Translations under genes and position numbers: made by a program
Shown here: positions 22,412-29,812 of the stretch, piece after piece
Numbering within the stretch: position 1 is the first letter of the stretch
Layout of the letters: every line of letters begins with the position of its first letter
IMG/VR virus record: IMGVR_UViG_3300034283_000223
Location: 1 to 34,632 of that record
From: a virus
DNA: 34,632 bases
Strand: one strand, 5' to 3'
The notes under the pieces: generated by a model
Told to the model about the DNA's origin: nothing
What the model saw: only the letters and a program-made list of their open reading frames with translations
The model's database searches: none

Positions 22412-24288
22412 CCCGCCATCGGTGCTGGTGCTTGGCCCTGCATTGCTTCTGGAGGCAATTGTTGCCCCTGCTGTTGCATCTGAGCCTTACCTGCATCACG
22501 AAGCTGTTTCTGGATAGCGCGGGATGTATTGGGGTCAACCTGTTCCAAGGCTGCCAAGTGCTGTTGTAAGTGTGCCATCAGAACTTGCATTGCGCTCTGA
22601 TCGACCTGCTGTTGCCGCTGTTGAGCCGCTTGGTTAAACGCGAAGAGAACGGATATATGCGCTTTGTGATCATCGCTAGGTTTGATGGCGACGGGGAATC
22701 CAGTTGCAAGCATAGTCGCGATTTCAGTCGCTTGATCTTCAGCTTGATCGCCAGAGGCTGCGTTTGGATCTTGGAAGAGTCTGCGAACCAGCGAGGGATC
22801 ATCTTGTTCAAGCACTGACTTTACCAGTTCGCCTTGGTTGACGAAAGGATTATTTTGGAACATCTGCATTCGCGCCACTGACTTCTGTAACGCAAACTGG
22901 CGGTTAATAAAGTCAAGTCCACCTTTCGGCTCAATCGAATACTCATCGTGAATACCGTCTGGAGGCATCGAGCCAGTCTCTTCCGCATAGCGGTACATCA
23001 AGTCTTTCTTGTTGTACTGCGTGTAAAGCGACCAGCACTGCTTGAAGAGATGGGCTAGACCCATTCGGAACATACGATTGCGAAGATCGCCAGACGCTGC
23101 TGCCTGCGACTGCAACGCTTGGATCTCGGTAGCAGTCTTACGATCCGACACCTGGAACTGCGAGCCAGCACCAAAGTCTGGATTGCCCATCCGCTGTTCA
23201 GAAAGTAGACGCTCTTCGAGCATCAGTTTCTGGAAGTCAAATGGAGGTTGGCTAAACTGAACTGGCTTCAAGCCTTGTGGCAGAATCTGCCCAGGCTGCA
23301 TCTTCAAGTTCGATGTGTTTAGCGAGATTGGATTCTGCGCTTCAAAGACGGGTCGGTTGGCAAGCTCCACGTAGTCGCTTAGGGAATTTTTGAGCTTATT
23401 TAAGAGGTTCTCGTTCGGGAGCAGGATTTCTGCTACGCCTCTAGGACTATACCAACCGCCCCCTGTGACCTCATAGGGGAAATCTACGAAAGGTGGTTCA
23501 CCGTGACGATACGGCAATGTGAAAGGTTTGCGGACATCTTCAGTTAAAACAAGCGGGCTATAAGTTTCGACCTTCCATCCGTCTTCGGATGGGGTGTACA
23601 TTTCCCAAAGGACAATACGGTCATTCTCAGCTTCTTGAGTAATTCCCTCACGCCTGTAAATCTCGTCTTGAATCTCACTTCGTAAGCCCACCGATTTGGA
23701 GGGTTTACCAGAAATTGTTTTGATAAAGTCCTCATCCTGCTTGTACAAGGGATTTGCCTTATAGGAATCGACACTCGTTGAGATGATGTGAACGATGAAG
23801 TCTGCATCTTTGAACTCCTTGGTGTAGGAAGGAACGATGATGTGGAAGGGATCAATAGCCTCGAAGTCAATGCGCTTCTTGTCTTCGTTCCAGATGATCT
23901 TGGCAACGCCACGTCCGTAGAGCAGGATGTTGTCAATTACGGAAACAATTTCTTTCTGGAAGTTTGTCTTCTCCCGCATATTATAATCAAACCAACGCTC
24001 GGCTGAGACTGTCAGCGGGGCTAACTGCTGGCGCATTGGCACGAAGCTGGAGAGAATGTCGTTGCCAATCGCGCTATTGACGAAGCTGGGTTTCAGCTTC
24101 TCAATCGCTGTGTCGATTAGCTGAACGTGCAGGTCGGCGGCTGTAGGCCAAGGCTTGACCTTGCGGCGTACACCAAAGTAGCGAGCTTGATAGAACAACC
24201 TCTGGCGGTTCTCCCAAGTCTCGCGCTGGTTAAGAGCCTCGATGATTCTTGTATAATAATCTGTACGACGTGTATCTTTAGCGTTCAT
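22408..24288 (-). CDS. Portal protein
   Basis: 626 aa. The order of regions fits podoviral portals: N-terminal helical region with [60 protein letters not shown], and [40 protein letters not shown]. The C-terminal part is Gln-rich with coiled coils ([20 protein letters not shown]), like the barrel region of large portals. It forms the dodecameric channel at the unique vertex and binds terminase. ATGA coupling with the preceding gene and TTGA with the methyltransferase. Confidence 0.8.
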   Translation of the reverse strand: MNAKDTRRTDYYTRIIEALNQRETWENRQRLFYQARYFGVRRKVKPWPTAADLHVQLIDTAIEKLKPSFVNSAIGNDILSSFVPMRQQLAPLTVSAERWFDYNMREKTNFQKEIVSVIDNILLYGRGVAKIIWNEDKKRIDFEAIDPFHIIVPSYTKEFKDADFIVHIISTSVDSYKANPLYKQDEDFIKTISGKPSKSVGLRSEIQDEIYRREGITQEAENDRIVLWEMYTPSEDGWKVETYSPLVLTEDVRKPFTLPYRHGEPPFVDFPYEVTGGGWYSPRGVAEILLPNENLLNKLKNSLSDYVELANRPVFEAQNPISLNTSNLKMQPGQILPQGLKPVQFSQPPFDFQKLMLEERLLSEQRMGNPDFGAGSQFQVSDRKTATEIQALQSQAAASGDLRNRMFRMGLAHLFKQCWSLYTQYNKKDLMYRYAEETGSMPPDGIHDEYSIEPKGGLDFINRQFALQKSVARMQMFQNNPFVNQGELVKSVLEQDDPSLVRRLFQDPNAASGDQAEDQATEIATMLATGFPVAIKPSDDHKAHISVLFAFNQAAQQRQQQVDQSAMQVLMAHLQQHLAALEQVDPNTSRAIQKQLRDAGKAQMQQQGQQLPPEAMQGQAPAPMAG

Positions 24289-24626
24289 TTGTTTTGATAT
24301 AAATTGGCTTGTTGTTCGTGAAGTTTTTGTGCGTATTGGTTGGCTTGATCTGGTGTTTCAAATTTACCAAGATGTTTGCCTGTTTCAAAGTATTTCATTA
24401 AAGCGTCTTTATCAGACATTATTGTTCCATCATCGCTTACAGTTGGAACAAGCACTTCTTGCCCATCCACATTAAACGATGTTGACCTAACTGTAGAAAT
24501 TGTACCATCTGGGTTCTTTACTACTGGCCTTGAAAACAAATCAATGTTTCCACGCTCAATTAGTCCAGGCATATTATCAAATGGATTCTTAATATCCTTT
24601 GATGGGTTTACTGAAAATGTCGGCAT
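24285..24626 (-). CDS. Small virion-type protein with shared FSVNPSKD N-terminus
   Basis: 113 aa from the ATG at 24626, which is preceded by GGAG at 10 bases and lies one base after the upstream stop. It starts [12 protein letters not shown], a motif also at the start of the GH108 protein. The rest is a compact domain: [40 protein letters not shown], and [20 protein letters not shown]. Domains like this recur in phage structural and polyvalent proteins, but I know no assigned activity. Its location just before portal suggests a head-related protein. Confidence 0.6.
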   Translation of the reverse strand: MPTFSVNPSKDIKNPFDNMPGLIERGNIDLFSRPVVKNPDGTISTVRSTSFNVDGQEVLVPTVSDDGTIMSDKDALMKYFETGKHLGKFETPDQANQYAQKLHEQQANLYQNK

Positions 24627-24627
24627 A

Positions 24628-24867
24628 TTATTTGTTGCGCTCCACTTTAAGTTCGTAAGAAAGATCGTTGACAGCATTCAAGGCTTTCCTCGCCCACTCA
24701 CGTGTGCCAGGTGTACCTCTGCGAATCTCGTTATAGTTTTGGTCTTTCATTAACTCTTCAACTATTCCCGTTGTGTGGGTTACTGGTGTCGTTGTTGCGC
24801 AACCACCAAGACTCACCACGCAGATCACGCTCAATAGCTTCGCGATTCTTGCGCCAATCGGTTTCAA
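24628..24867 (-). CDS. o-spanin-like lipoprotein (Rz1-like)
   Basis: From a TTG at 24867 the product begins [20 protein letters not shown] followed by GGC: a positively charged start, a hydrophobic core and a lipobox with lipidated Cys23. The mature part is 57 residues. The frame overlaps the i-spanin candidate by 110 bases in another register, the arrangement of Rz/Rz1 genes. The outer-membrane lipoprotein would pair with the inner-membrane partner to fuse membranes at lysis. The longer frame up to 24948 would bury the signal peptide, so it is not used. Weak point: it is not Pro-rich and extends far beyond the i-spanin gene. Confidence 0.5.
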   Translation of the reverse strand: MKPIGARIAKLLSVICVVSLGGCATTTPVTHTTGIVEELMKDQNYNEIRRGTPGTREWARKALNAVNDLSYELKVERNK

Positions 24868-24946
24868 GGTTTTGTGTTCGCTTCTCTTTCCAACCTGGAA
24901 TGATGCGAAACACTGCTGCGATGATCTCAAGGATTGCACGCAGCAC
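24758..24946 (-). CDS. i-spanin-like membrane protein (Rz-like), 62 aa
   Basis: GTG start at 24946. The first 18 residues (MLRAILEIIAAVFRIIPG) form an N-terminal membrane anchor, followed by a highly charged segment ([34 protein letters not shown]). One N-terminal anchor and a charged periplasmic part is the Rz layout, though 62 residues is shorter than usual. It follows the holin candidate by 6 bases and contains in a different frame the start of a lipoprotein gene. No Shine-Dalgarno sequence is clear. Together these three make a compact lysis cassette; inference from architecture. Confidence 0.5.
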   Translation of the reverse strand: MLRAILEIIAAVFRIIPGWKEKRTQNLETDWRKNREAIERDLRGESWWLRNNDTSNPHNGNS

Positions 24947-24952
24947 AAAAGA

Positions 24953-25123
24953 TTATTTAATATTCAGTCCGACCGTTTTTAGGAAGTTTACGATCTTTTC
25001 CAAGAACGAATCGTCCGCTGGGGTCGGTGTGAGTTTGACAATGATGCGGGCAGCGAGAACGATGCCACCAACAGCGGCTACGATCTCTTGCCAATTTGAA
25101 GTAATCCAATTCCATATGTTCAT
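24953..25123 (-). CDS. Holin candidate, 56 aa, one membrane segment
   Basis: 56 codons with GGAG 8 bases upstream of the ATG. The product begins MNIWNWITSNWQEIVAAVGG, has one hydrophobic span at about residues 13-29 (EIVAAVGGIVLAARIIV) and a polar C-terminus with an amphipathic helix (FLEKIVNFLKTVGL). Small size, single span and position before the spanin-like genes suggest a holin that permeabilises the inner membrane for endolysin release. A one-span holin of this form would be class III-like or pinholin-like. The endolysin candidate (3531-4295) is encoded far away. Confidence 0.55.
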   Translation of the reverse strand: MNIWNWITSNWQEIVAAVGGIVLAARIIVKLTPTPADDSFLEKIVNFLKTVGLNIK

Positions 25124-25137
25124 ACTATTTTCTCCTT

Positions 25138-25716
25138 TTATCTAATTACCGTATTTTTTGACTTATCTTTTTCAAGATCTTTTCTTAGGCTTGGAGACTT
25201 GGAAAGATTCTCCATGCTGGCAAATTCTGGACGAGAGGCCATTGCAAAACCAGGTTTTGATGGCGTTGCACCAGGTGCTGCATTGTACGAAGATGGACGA
25301 ATGGCTGGCTCTGAAATTGCTGGATTGTCTTGTTCGTAGGCAAGCCTCATTAACCTGTCCCTATCAAGCATGTCATTAAAATAACTTAATGGAATGCCTA
25401 TGTTATTCTTATCCGCATTAAGTGCTATTTGGATTGCTTGTTTTCTATCACCAGTTGAAATGGAGTTTAGAAATTCATTTTGAACATTTGCTCTGTTTTT
25501 TTCTGCTTCACCAGTAACCTTGGAGGTCACGCCGCCTTGAGTAGAATAACTTGATTCTGGGCGATCGCTAAGCGAAATGAAATCATCTTGATTTTGGCTT
25601 GGTGCATATTGAGCATACATCTCGGCAGCTGTTCTGCTGTCTGGTTTATAGTTTTCGCCAAATGAATTAAATTCCTTTCTAAGTTTAGAAAGAATATTCT
25701 CTTTTTCTTTTTCCAT
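25138..25716 (-). CDS. Hypothetical protein, 192 aa, between terminase and lysis genes
   Basis: Hydrophilic protein rich in Asn, Ser, Glu and Lys. The start is a charged coil (MEKEKENILSKLRKEFNSFG), then a Tyr-rich region (RTAAEMYAQYAPSQNQDDFI), a helical middle (DRKQAIQIALNADKNN) and a Pro/Ser-rich disordered tail. No enzymatic motif or membrane span. It might be a minor head or ejected protein; evidence is only its neighbours. Confidence 0.55.
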   Translation of the reverse strand: MEKEKENILSKLRKEFNSFGENYKPDSRTAAEMYAQYAPSQNQDDFISLSDRPESSYSTQGGVTSKVTGEAEKNRANVQNEFLNSISTGDRKQAIQIALNADKNNIGIPLSYFNDMLDRDRLMRLAYEQDNPAISEPAIRPSSYNAAPGATPSKPGFAMASRPEFASMENLSKSPSLRKDLEKDKSKNTVIR

Positions 25717-25725
25717 AAATAAACT

Positions 25726-27150
25726 TTATCCTCCTGCGTCAAATCCAGCCATAACGGGGTCGTGTGCCACCATTAAGTCTTGAAGTGACTTCCAAGTTGG
25801 ACGCTCTATCTGAAATGTCAAGTCAAGACCGACATTTGAGCTACTGAGGCACAAGGCCAGCGCGTCAGCCCTATCGGGTGAGGCTATGCCTCTGGCACGC
25901 ATCGAGTCCTTAGACTCCACGCCAAGCTTGCCCTTGCTGTTGGTTATTGTACGCCTGCAAGTCAACTGCGCTGTCAAGTCCTCGTCCTCTGGCAATATGA
26001 TCTCGGCATCCTCAATCTTCTTTGCCATCCCATACCACATCTCAGCCGATCTGTTGGTATAGGCGTTGTTGTCGTATGCCGTAGCTCCAAAGTTAACGCG
26101 GTTGACTACCCAGCCAGACTCGGCCAAGGCATCGCACATAACCATGCCCATACCACTTGCGTCAGCGTAGATGTTGTTGGCTTCTAGCCCAGCCTTCTTA
26201 AACTCGACTATAAATCTGCCTACGGCTGCCATCGTGTCTTTCTCACGCCAAGCAATCATAGGCAGAATCTTGTTGCCGTCGCTTATGCAGATCACGTTCT
26301 GATCGCCACCCGCTGCAAAGTCCACGCCTGCTATGCGTACACCTGGCTTGAATCGGGGTGGTGTGTTGTAGCAGTTCTGTAGCTGGGTGAGGTTGATGAC
26401 TAGGCTTTCCAGCCCTATGTCAACAAACTCGCCGTAGATCATAGATCGGGTTAGTGGGTGCTTCTCGCCGTACCGCTGGATTACCTCATCAATCTGCGCT
26501 CTGGTTATGTGTGGGCAGTCAAACGCTGTGACTGCGTGCTTCTGCCACATATTGGCTTCCTTGGTAAAGGCACGATAGAATGCACCGCTAGTCCCGCCTG
26601 GGCTGGATGCGATTAGCAAGCGGGTTGGTTGACATCGGCTGATGGCCTCAAACAGCGGGTCGGCTACGGTCTTGGCTTCGTCCACTACCATCAGCAACGG
26701 ATGGTATTCGTGGTCCTCTGCGTGCCAGCCTTCAGCACGCCCAGGATCAGTAGCTGAGTAGCCTATAATGCGTGATGTGTTGCCGTTGGGGTGGAGGTAG
26801 CGGATCTCGCCAGATGTGACCTCCCAAGCACCACCAAGCTTGGCAATGTGATTGCGCAGGCTAGGCCAGAGTTGGCTTTCGACTTGTCGGAAAACGCCTG
26901 CCGTAGTTACAGCGATTGAGCGCGGGTAAACGAGCGCGTGCCATATCAAAATAGCCGAAATGACGGTGCTGGTCTTGCCAGAGCCGTTGGCTGCACGCAG
27001 GGCTACGCGACAGTCTCTTGGCTCTAAATCGCGTAATACCTTTCTTTGCCAATCATACAGATTGATGCCCAAGACATTAGATGCGAATGCGGAGGGTTTA
27101 GAGAGGTCTTCTAGTATCTCTTCTTGACTACGCTTGGGGGGCTTTGGCAT
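25726..27150 (-). CDS. terL: Terminase large subunit
   Basis: 474 aa. ATPase domain: adenine motif near DWQRKVLRDL (33-42), Walker A AANGSGKT (53-60), Walker B LLMVVDEAK with Asp157/Glu158, and the coupling-motif region LLIASSPGGTSG. Nuclease domain (RNase H fold): AGVDFAAGGDQN with Asp277, IYADASGMGM with Asp330, and SPDRADALAL with Asp426/Asp429. All key residues for translocation and DNA cleavage are present. This motor packages DNA through the portal. It lies 61 bases downstream of the small-terminase candidate and leads the head module. Confidence 0.92.
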   Translation of the reverse strand: MPKPPKRSQEEILEDLSKPSAFASNVLGINLYDWQRKVLRDLEPRDCRVALRAANGSGKTSTVISAILIWHALVYPRSIAVTTAGVFRQVESQLWPSLRNHIAKLGGAWEVTSGEIRYLHPNGNTSRIIGYSATDPGRAEGWHAEDHEYHPLLMVVDEAKTVADPLFEAISRCQPTRLLIASSPGGTSGAFYRAFTKEANMWQKHAVTAFDCPHITRAQIDEVIQRYGEKHPLTRSMIYGEFVDIGLESLVINLTQLQNCYNTPPRFKPGVRIAGVDFAAGGDQNVICISDGNKILPMIAWREKDTMAAVGRFIVEFKKAGLEANNIYADASGMGMVMCDALAESGWVVNRVNFGATAYDNNAYTNRSAEMWYGMAKKIEDAEIILPEDEDLTAQLTCRRTITNSKGKLGVESKDSMRARGIASPDRADALALCLSSSNVGLDLTFQIERPTWKSLQDLMVAHDPVMAGFDAGG

Positions 27151-27211
27151 GAGTGTAGGTTAAGACCTCTTTTTGTTTTGAGCCACAATAATTTGGGGGG
27201 GTATATGCGTA

Positions 27212-27871
27212 TTAAATGGGGGCTGGGGGGTTGGCGGGTGGCGTGGTGGTGGTCGGATACTTTGCAAGGGATTCGGCTCTTGGCTTGCGTAGTTTCATTC
27301 GCTTATGTCTAGGCTTTGGCAAAGTTTGCTTATGTGTTGAGATGATTGGCTTTGCAACTTCGTCACAAGTACTAACAGCATCAACACATTTGACTTCATT
27401 TGTCGCAGAATAAAGATTGTATTTACTTTGGTTCACATCTATAACTTCCGCCTTCTTCTCCTTCTTTCTGCCCGCGATGCCCGCGAGAAGTGAGGCTAGG
27501 TTCGAGCTGATTCCGTGAGTATGTTCTTGCGTAACTGCAAGCCTGGCAGATGGTTGTGCCCAGTTATAGCCACGCTCAAGAATCCACGCCTTGGCTTGCC
27601 AACTCTTTTCCCCAGCAAGCTGAACATCACGGAGAAGGGACAACTCGTGCTTTTTGCGAGCCGTCTCGACTCTCTTGCCGAAATCTGGTTTCCTTTGTGA
27701 CCAAGTGCGGATGGTGGATGGATTCACGCCGACCAATGCTCCCGCTTTCTCCAATGTGAAACCAGAGCCACACGCCGAGATTATTTCCTCGGCGATCTTC
27801 TCGGTAAAAACTTCACGGCCATTCTTGGCTTTCTCTATCGGTGCGTCTGGAGTAACGCTTTTTTCATCCAT
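27212..27871 (-). CDS. Terminase small subunit candidate
   Basis: From the ATG at 27871 the product has 219 aa. Residues about 22-60 contain a helix-turn-helix (EKIAEEIISACGSGFTLEKA, GALVGVNPSTIRTWSQRKPD), followed by a helical region FGKRVETARKKHELSLLRDV and a basic Lys/Pro-rich tail (LPKPRHKRMKLRKPRAES). HTH plus central oligomerisation plus basic tail, immediately before TerL, fits a small terminase that recognises packaging DNA. The frame stays open further upstream to 28153, but that extension only overlaps the plus-strand gene and lacks coding character. No Shine-Dalgarno sequence is clear. Confidence 0.7.
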   Translation of the reverse strand: MDEKSVTPDAPIEKAKNGREVFTEKIAEEIISACGSGFTLEKAGALVGVNPSTIRTWSQRKPDFGKRVETARKKHELSLLRDVQLAGEKSWQAKAWILERGYNWAQPSARLAVTQEHTHGISSNLASLLAGIAGRKKEKKAEVIDVNQSKYNLYSATNEVKCVDAVSTCDEVAKPIISTHKQTLPKPRHKRMKLRKPRAESLAKYPTTTTPPANPPAPI

Positions 27872-27923
27872 AATAAGAAAGACTAATAACATACGGCGAG
27901 CCAAAAGAAAGTTAAAATACTTC

Positions 27924-27952
27924 TTGCATATATAGACAATCGGCTTTAGTTT
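27924..27952 (+). promoter_or_regulatory. Candidate early promoter of the plus-strand operon
   Basis: TTGCAT (27924-27929) and TAGTTT (27947-27952) are 17 bases apart. The -10 match is weak, but its distance to the ATG at 27959 is 6 bases, so the transcript would start at or next to the initiation codon. The region 27872-27958 is the divergent gap between this operon and the terminase genes; AT-rich sequence (TATATA at 27928-27933) could also serve the minus-strand direction. Confidence 0.35.
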
Positions 27953-27958
27953 GACCTT

Positions 27959-28174
27959 ATGAATAACACATTGACACACGCCGAAGCGACCACGGCTCAA
28001 GATGTTCGCATTGCCGAATTGCTGGAAACAATCTCCACTCTCAAAGCCACGCTGGAAGAATGCTTGGACTTTGTGACCGAGAAACACGACTTCGACAAAC
28101 CCAAAAACAAAACCGCTTGTCTTATCTCTTCCATTGACGAGGCAATCTACCAAGCAGACGAGGTGACGAAATGA
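27959..28174 (+). CDS. Hypothetical protein, 71 aa
   Basis: First gene of the plus-strand operon. Helical, with a leucine-zipper-like stretch (RIAELLETISTLKATLEECL) and a polar second half (FDKPKNKTACLISSIDEAIY). It ends in an ATGA overlap with the next gene. No Shine-Dalgarno sequence precedes the ATG; the promoter candidate would give a leaderless message. Small proteins from such an operon are often early host-takeover factors; this is inference from position and size. Confidence 0.6.
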   Translation: MNNTLTHAEATTAQDVRIAELLETISTLKATLEECLDFVTEKHDFDKPKNKTACLISSIDEAIYQADEVTK

Positions 28175-28359
28175 ACCTAGATCAAATCAAGTCATCGTTA
28201 GAGGCTGGCAAGAAAGTGTTTTGGGCAAATCAATCCTATGAAGTTATCAAGGACAAGATCGGTCAATACTTGGTAATTCATATCGGTGGACATTGCGTGG
28301 GTTTAACCAATTCGGCTGGAATCTTACAAGGCAAAGAAAGCGATTTCTTTACCAAATAA
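28171..28359 (+). CDS. Small phage protein, 62 aa
   Basis: MNLDQIKSSLEAGKKVFWAN and SYEVIKDKIGQYLVIHIGGH with GKESDFFTK form a compact beta-rich protein. The pattern DQIK...LEAGKKVFWAN..YEV..D..GQYL....G...GLT...G....GKESDFF is one I recognise as recurrent in hypothetical proteins of phages and plasmids, without known function. ATGA coupling with the first gene. Confidence 0.7.
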   Translation: MNLDQIKSSLEAGKKVFWANQSYEVIKDKIGQYLVIHIGGHCVGLTNSAGILQGKESDFFTK

Positions 28360-28387
28360 CACAACCAAAGAAAGGAAACGACACAAT

Positions 28388-28816
28388 ATGATAACAGAAA
28401 CAAAAAAACCAACTCTCAAAAACCTAATCGACTCAACCAACATCCCCGCATCACTTGTTCGAGGAGTAGTCCGTCAGATGGGCGGTTGGGAATCCTTCAA
28501 GCAATCCGCCCCCGACATCACACGCCACGGAATTAGCGGGGGCTTTCATGGATTCATTTACTATACTGACACGCTTCGCTTCGCCCATGCCCATAGAAAA
28601 GTGATTCTCGAAATGGCATCTCAGCAATCGAAAGAACTAGGATTTGGATTGGTCGAAATGATTAAGGGCTTTAGATGTATGGATGGTGCAACTGAAGCCG
28701 AGATTGTAGAGGGTTTAGCTGGCAACACCGACCAGACCCAAGTTCCGAACGGCCTCGCTTGGTATGCGGGTGAAGAAGTGGCAAGGGCTTACTGCGATAT
28801 GACGGAGGAGGCTTAA
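28388..28816 (+). CDS. DUF7222-type mobile-element protein
   Basis: 142 aa. MGGWESFKQSAPDITRHGIS, GGFHGFIYYTDTLRFAHAHR and GLAWYAGEEVARAYCDMTE match a family common on plasmids and phages (I believe DUF7222): MGGW-x-SF, HG-x-SGGF-x-GFIYY-x-DT, and a conserved WYA-x-EEVARAY end. Function is unknown. AAAGGAAACGACACAAT precedes the ATG, so a Shine-Dalgarno sequence is present. The next gene overlaps its stop in TAATG, with GGAGGAGG serving that gene. Confidence 0.75.
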   Translation: MITETKKPTLKNLIDSTNIPASLVRGVVRQMGGWESFKQSAPDITRHGISGGFHGFIYYTDTLRFAHAHRKVILEMASQQSKELGFGLVEMIKGFRCMDGATEAEIVEGLAGNTDQTQVPNGLAWYAGEEVARAYCDMTEEA

Positions 28817-28950
28817 TGATCTGCTTCTCCATCTACTCACGCAACGGCTCGTTTGTCTGCCGTTTTGATGACCGCAACAAAGCCGAAATGTGGAGAAAGT
28901 TTCACGGCATCCAAGAATATGTAATCAGAAAGGAGGTGTGGAATGATTAA
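28816..28950 (+). CDS. Small protein, 44 aa
   Basis: 44 codons: MICFSIYSRNGSFVCRFDDR, then NKAEMWRKFHGIQEYVIRKE. A GGAGGAGG precedes the TAATG start overlap. The alternating beta pattern followed by a helix, with an acid/basic tail, looks like a folded mini-protein. Its last 8 bases overlap the next gene, whose strong ribosome binding site AAGGAGG lies inside it. No family recognised. Confidence 0.6.
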   Translation: MICFSIYSRNGSFVCRFDDRNKAEMWRKFHGIQEYVIRKEVWND

Positions 28951-29026
28951 GGCATACACCATTTTGATGTTTGGGATCTTGCTTGGCTTGAGCCTAGCAA
29001 GCTGGATCGAGTTGGTCGGAAAATAA
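28943..29026 (+). CDS. Membrane micro-protein, 27 aa
   Basis: 27 codons from the ATG at 28943 with a near-perfect AAGGAGG six bases upstream. The product MIKAYTILMFGILLGLSLAS followed by WIELVGK is one hydrophobic span of about 18 residues with a short charged start and tail. The strength of the ribosome binding site argues that this is truly translated. A single-span micro-protein in an early operon could target a host membrane complex or act in superinfection control; not shown by sequence. Confidence 0.6.
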   Translation: MIKAYTILMFGILLGLSLASWIELVGK

Positions 29027-29031
29027 GTTTT

Positions 29032-29088
29032 CCCTCGTCCATCCTTTTAACCGAGGGTGGGAGAGGTCAAACTCGATAGAGATGACCT
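29032..29088 (+). promoter_or_regulatory. Two consecutive leader stem-loops
   Basis: CCCTCG (29032-29037) pairs with CGAGGG (29052-29057), and AGGTCA (29064-29069) pairs with TGACCT (29083-29088). Both stems are perfect 6-mers with loops of 14 and 13 bases, in the 94-base gap before the 53-aa gene. They could be an attenuator, a processing site or a protein-binding leader. No run of T follows, so a standard terminator is unlikely. Confidence 0.4.
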
Positions 29089-29120
29089 AAAGAAAAGTAA
29101 AAGAAAGGACACACGCTATA

Positions 29121-29282
29121 ATGAAGAGCAAAAAATACGATCAGTTGAAGTGGATACTTAATCTATTCGACCAGTTGTCGGATAAAAATTCCTATAAGCA
29201 ATATAGGAACGCAGTTCATTCTCTTGCCAATTATGCAAGCAAAGAGGTTGAGAAAATAGAAGGAAAGAAGGCGGGCAAATGA
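29121..29282 (+). CDS. Small protein, 53 aa
   Basis: Basic helical protein: MKSKKYDQLKWILNLFDQLS, DKNSYKQYRNAVHSLANYAS and KEVEKIEGKKAGK. AAAGGA lies about 12 bases before the ATG. The stop overlaps the next ATG (ATGA). Lys/Tyr/Asn content is unlike the fibre genes and typical of small early proteins. No family recognised. Confidence 0.6.
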   Translation: MKSKKYDQLKWILNLFDQLSDKNSYKQYRNAVHSLANYASKEVEKIEGKKAGK

Positions 29283-29455
29283 AGCACCCCAAGCAACTAG
29301 ATGAGGTTGGAATTACTGAAAGCTATTTAAGGAAGATGGCAAAGAAAGAAGGCGTATCCTATAAGAAGGCGGTACAGATAGCTATGGAACAATGGGGAGA
29401 GTATTCCCTAAAACTGATTAACAAGATTGTCGCGGAGGATATAAAGACAAGATAA
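29279..29455 (+). CDS. Small HTH/RHH-like protein, 58 aa
   Basis: 58 aa: VGITESYLRKMAKKEGVSYK followed by KAVQIAMEQWGEYSLKLINK. Two helices separated by EGVSY and the K-x-x-x-A-x-x-x-A spacing resemble a short helix-turn-helix or ribbon-helix-helix core, so a small DNA-binding regulator is possible. It overlaps the preceding gene in ATGA. The repeats in the region just downstream (29501-29812) might be its targets, which is speculation. Confidence 0.55.
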   Translation: MKHPKQLDEVGITESYLRKMAKKEGVSYKKAVQIAMEQWGEYSLKLINKIVAEDIKTR

Positions 29456-29500
29456 CAACACCGCCAAGGGTTCAATCCCCAAAGCTTTCGCATTCGCTAA

Positions 29501-29812
29501 CAAACGGCAGCCCAGGCATTCCGTCTTTACAAACGGAAGCTTGGCCTATAAGGACAATATAAAAATATGACAGAAGACGAAATTATCAAAGCCTACCTTT
29601 CGCGACTAGGTAAGAAAGGCGGATCTGTAAAAGGTCCTCAAAAGGTGCGACCAAAAGAACACTATCAGAAGGCGGTAGGAATACGTTGGGCTAAGTATCG
29701 GGAGCGTCAAACGGAAGCACAGGCATCCAAACGGTAGCGTAGCCTTTCGCGGGAGCGTTAGCCCTATAAGGGGTATATAGAACAGCCCTATAAGGGTGCT
29801 ATAAACGGCAGC
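29501..29812 (+). repeat. Short direct-repeat cluster, AAACGGnAGC and CCTATAAGG
   Basis: The decamer AAACGGnAGC occurs at 29502-29511, 29531-29540, 29709-29718, 29729-29738 and 29803-29812, with a degenerate relative at 29917-29926. CCTATAAGG occurs at 29545-29553, 29763-29771 and 29787-29795; the last two lie in a 24-base imperfect tandem unit beginning AGCCCTATAAGGG. The repeats flank and enter the last plus-strand gene and stop at the convergent gene end. Density above chance suggests protein-binding sites, an origin-associated array or a termination/processing region. Confidence 0.5.
29567..29737 (+). CDS. Small basic protein, 56 aa
   Basis: 56 aa: MTEDEIIKAYLSRLGKKGGS followed by VKGPQKVRPKEHYQKAVGIR and WAKYRERQTEAQASKR. 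The pattern AYLSxLGKKGG...K followed by a basic helix recurs in small proteins of phages and mobile elements, often suspected to bind DNA. AAGGA lies 12 bases before the ATG. Two AAACGGnAGC repeats fall in its last codons, so the repeats constrain, or come from, coding sequence. Last gene of the plus operon. Confidence 0.6.
   Translation: MTEDEIIKAYLSRLGKKGGSVKGPQKVRPKEHYQKAVGIRWAKYRERQTEAQASKR

Noticed and set aside
27151-27211. AGGTTAAGACCT followed by T-rich sequence as a terminator between the terminase genes
   Set aside because: The stem is only four base pairs, and the T run is on the plus strand, against the direction of the terminase transcript.
27872-28153. N-terminal extension of the small-terminase frame
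   Set aside because: The extension runs antisense through the first plus-strand gene and has low-complexity, shadow-like composition; the HTH protein is complete from 27871.
29465-29482. GGTTCAATCCC string resembling a tRNA T-arm
   Set aside because: No acceptor stem, D-arm or anticodon arm can be fitted upstream, and a coding gene ends at 29455.
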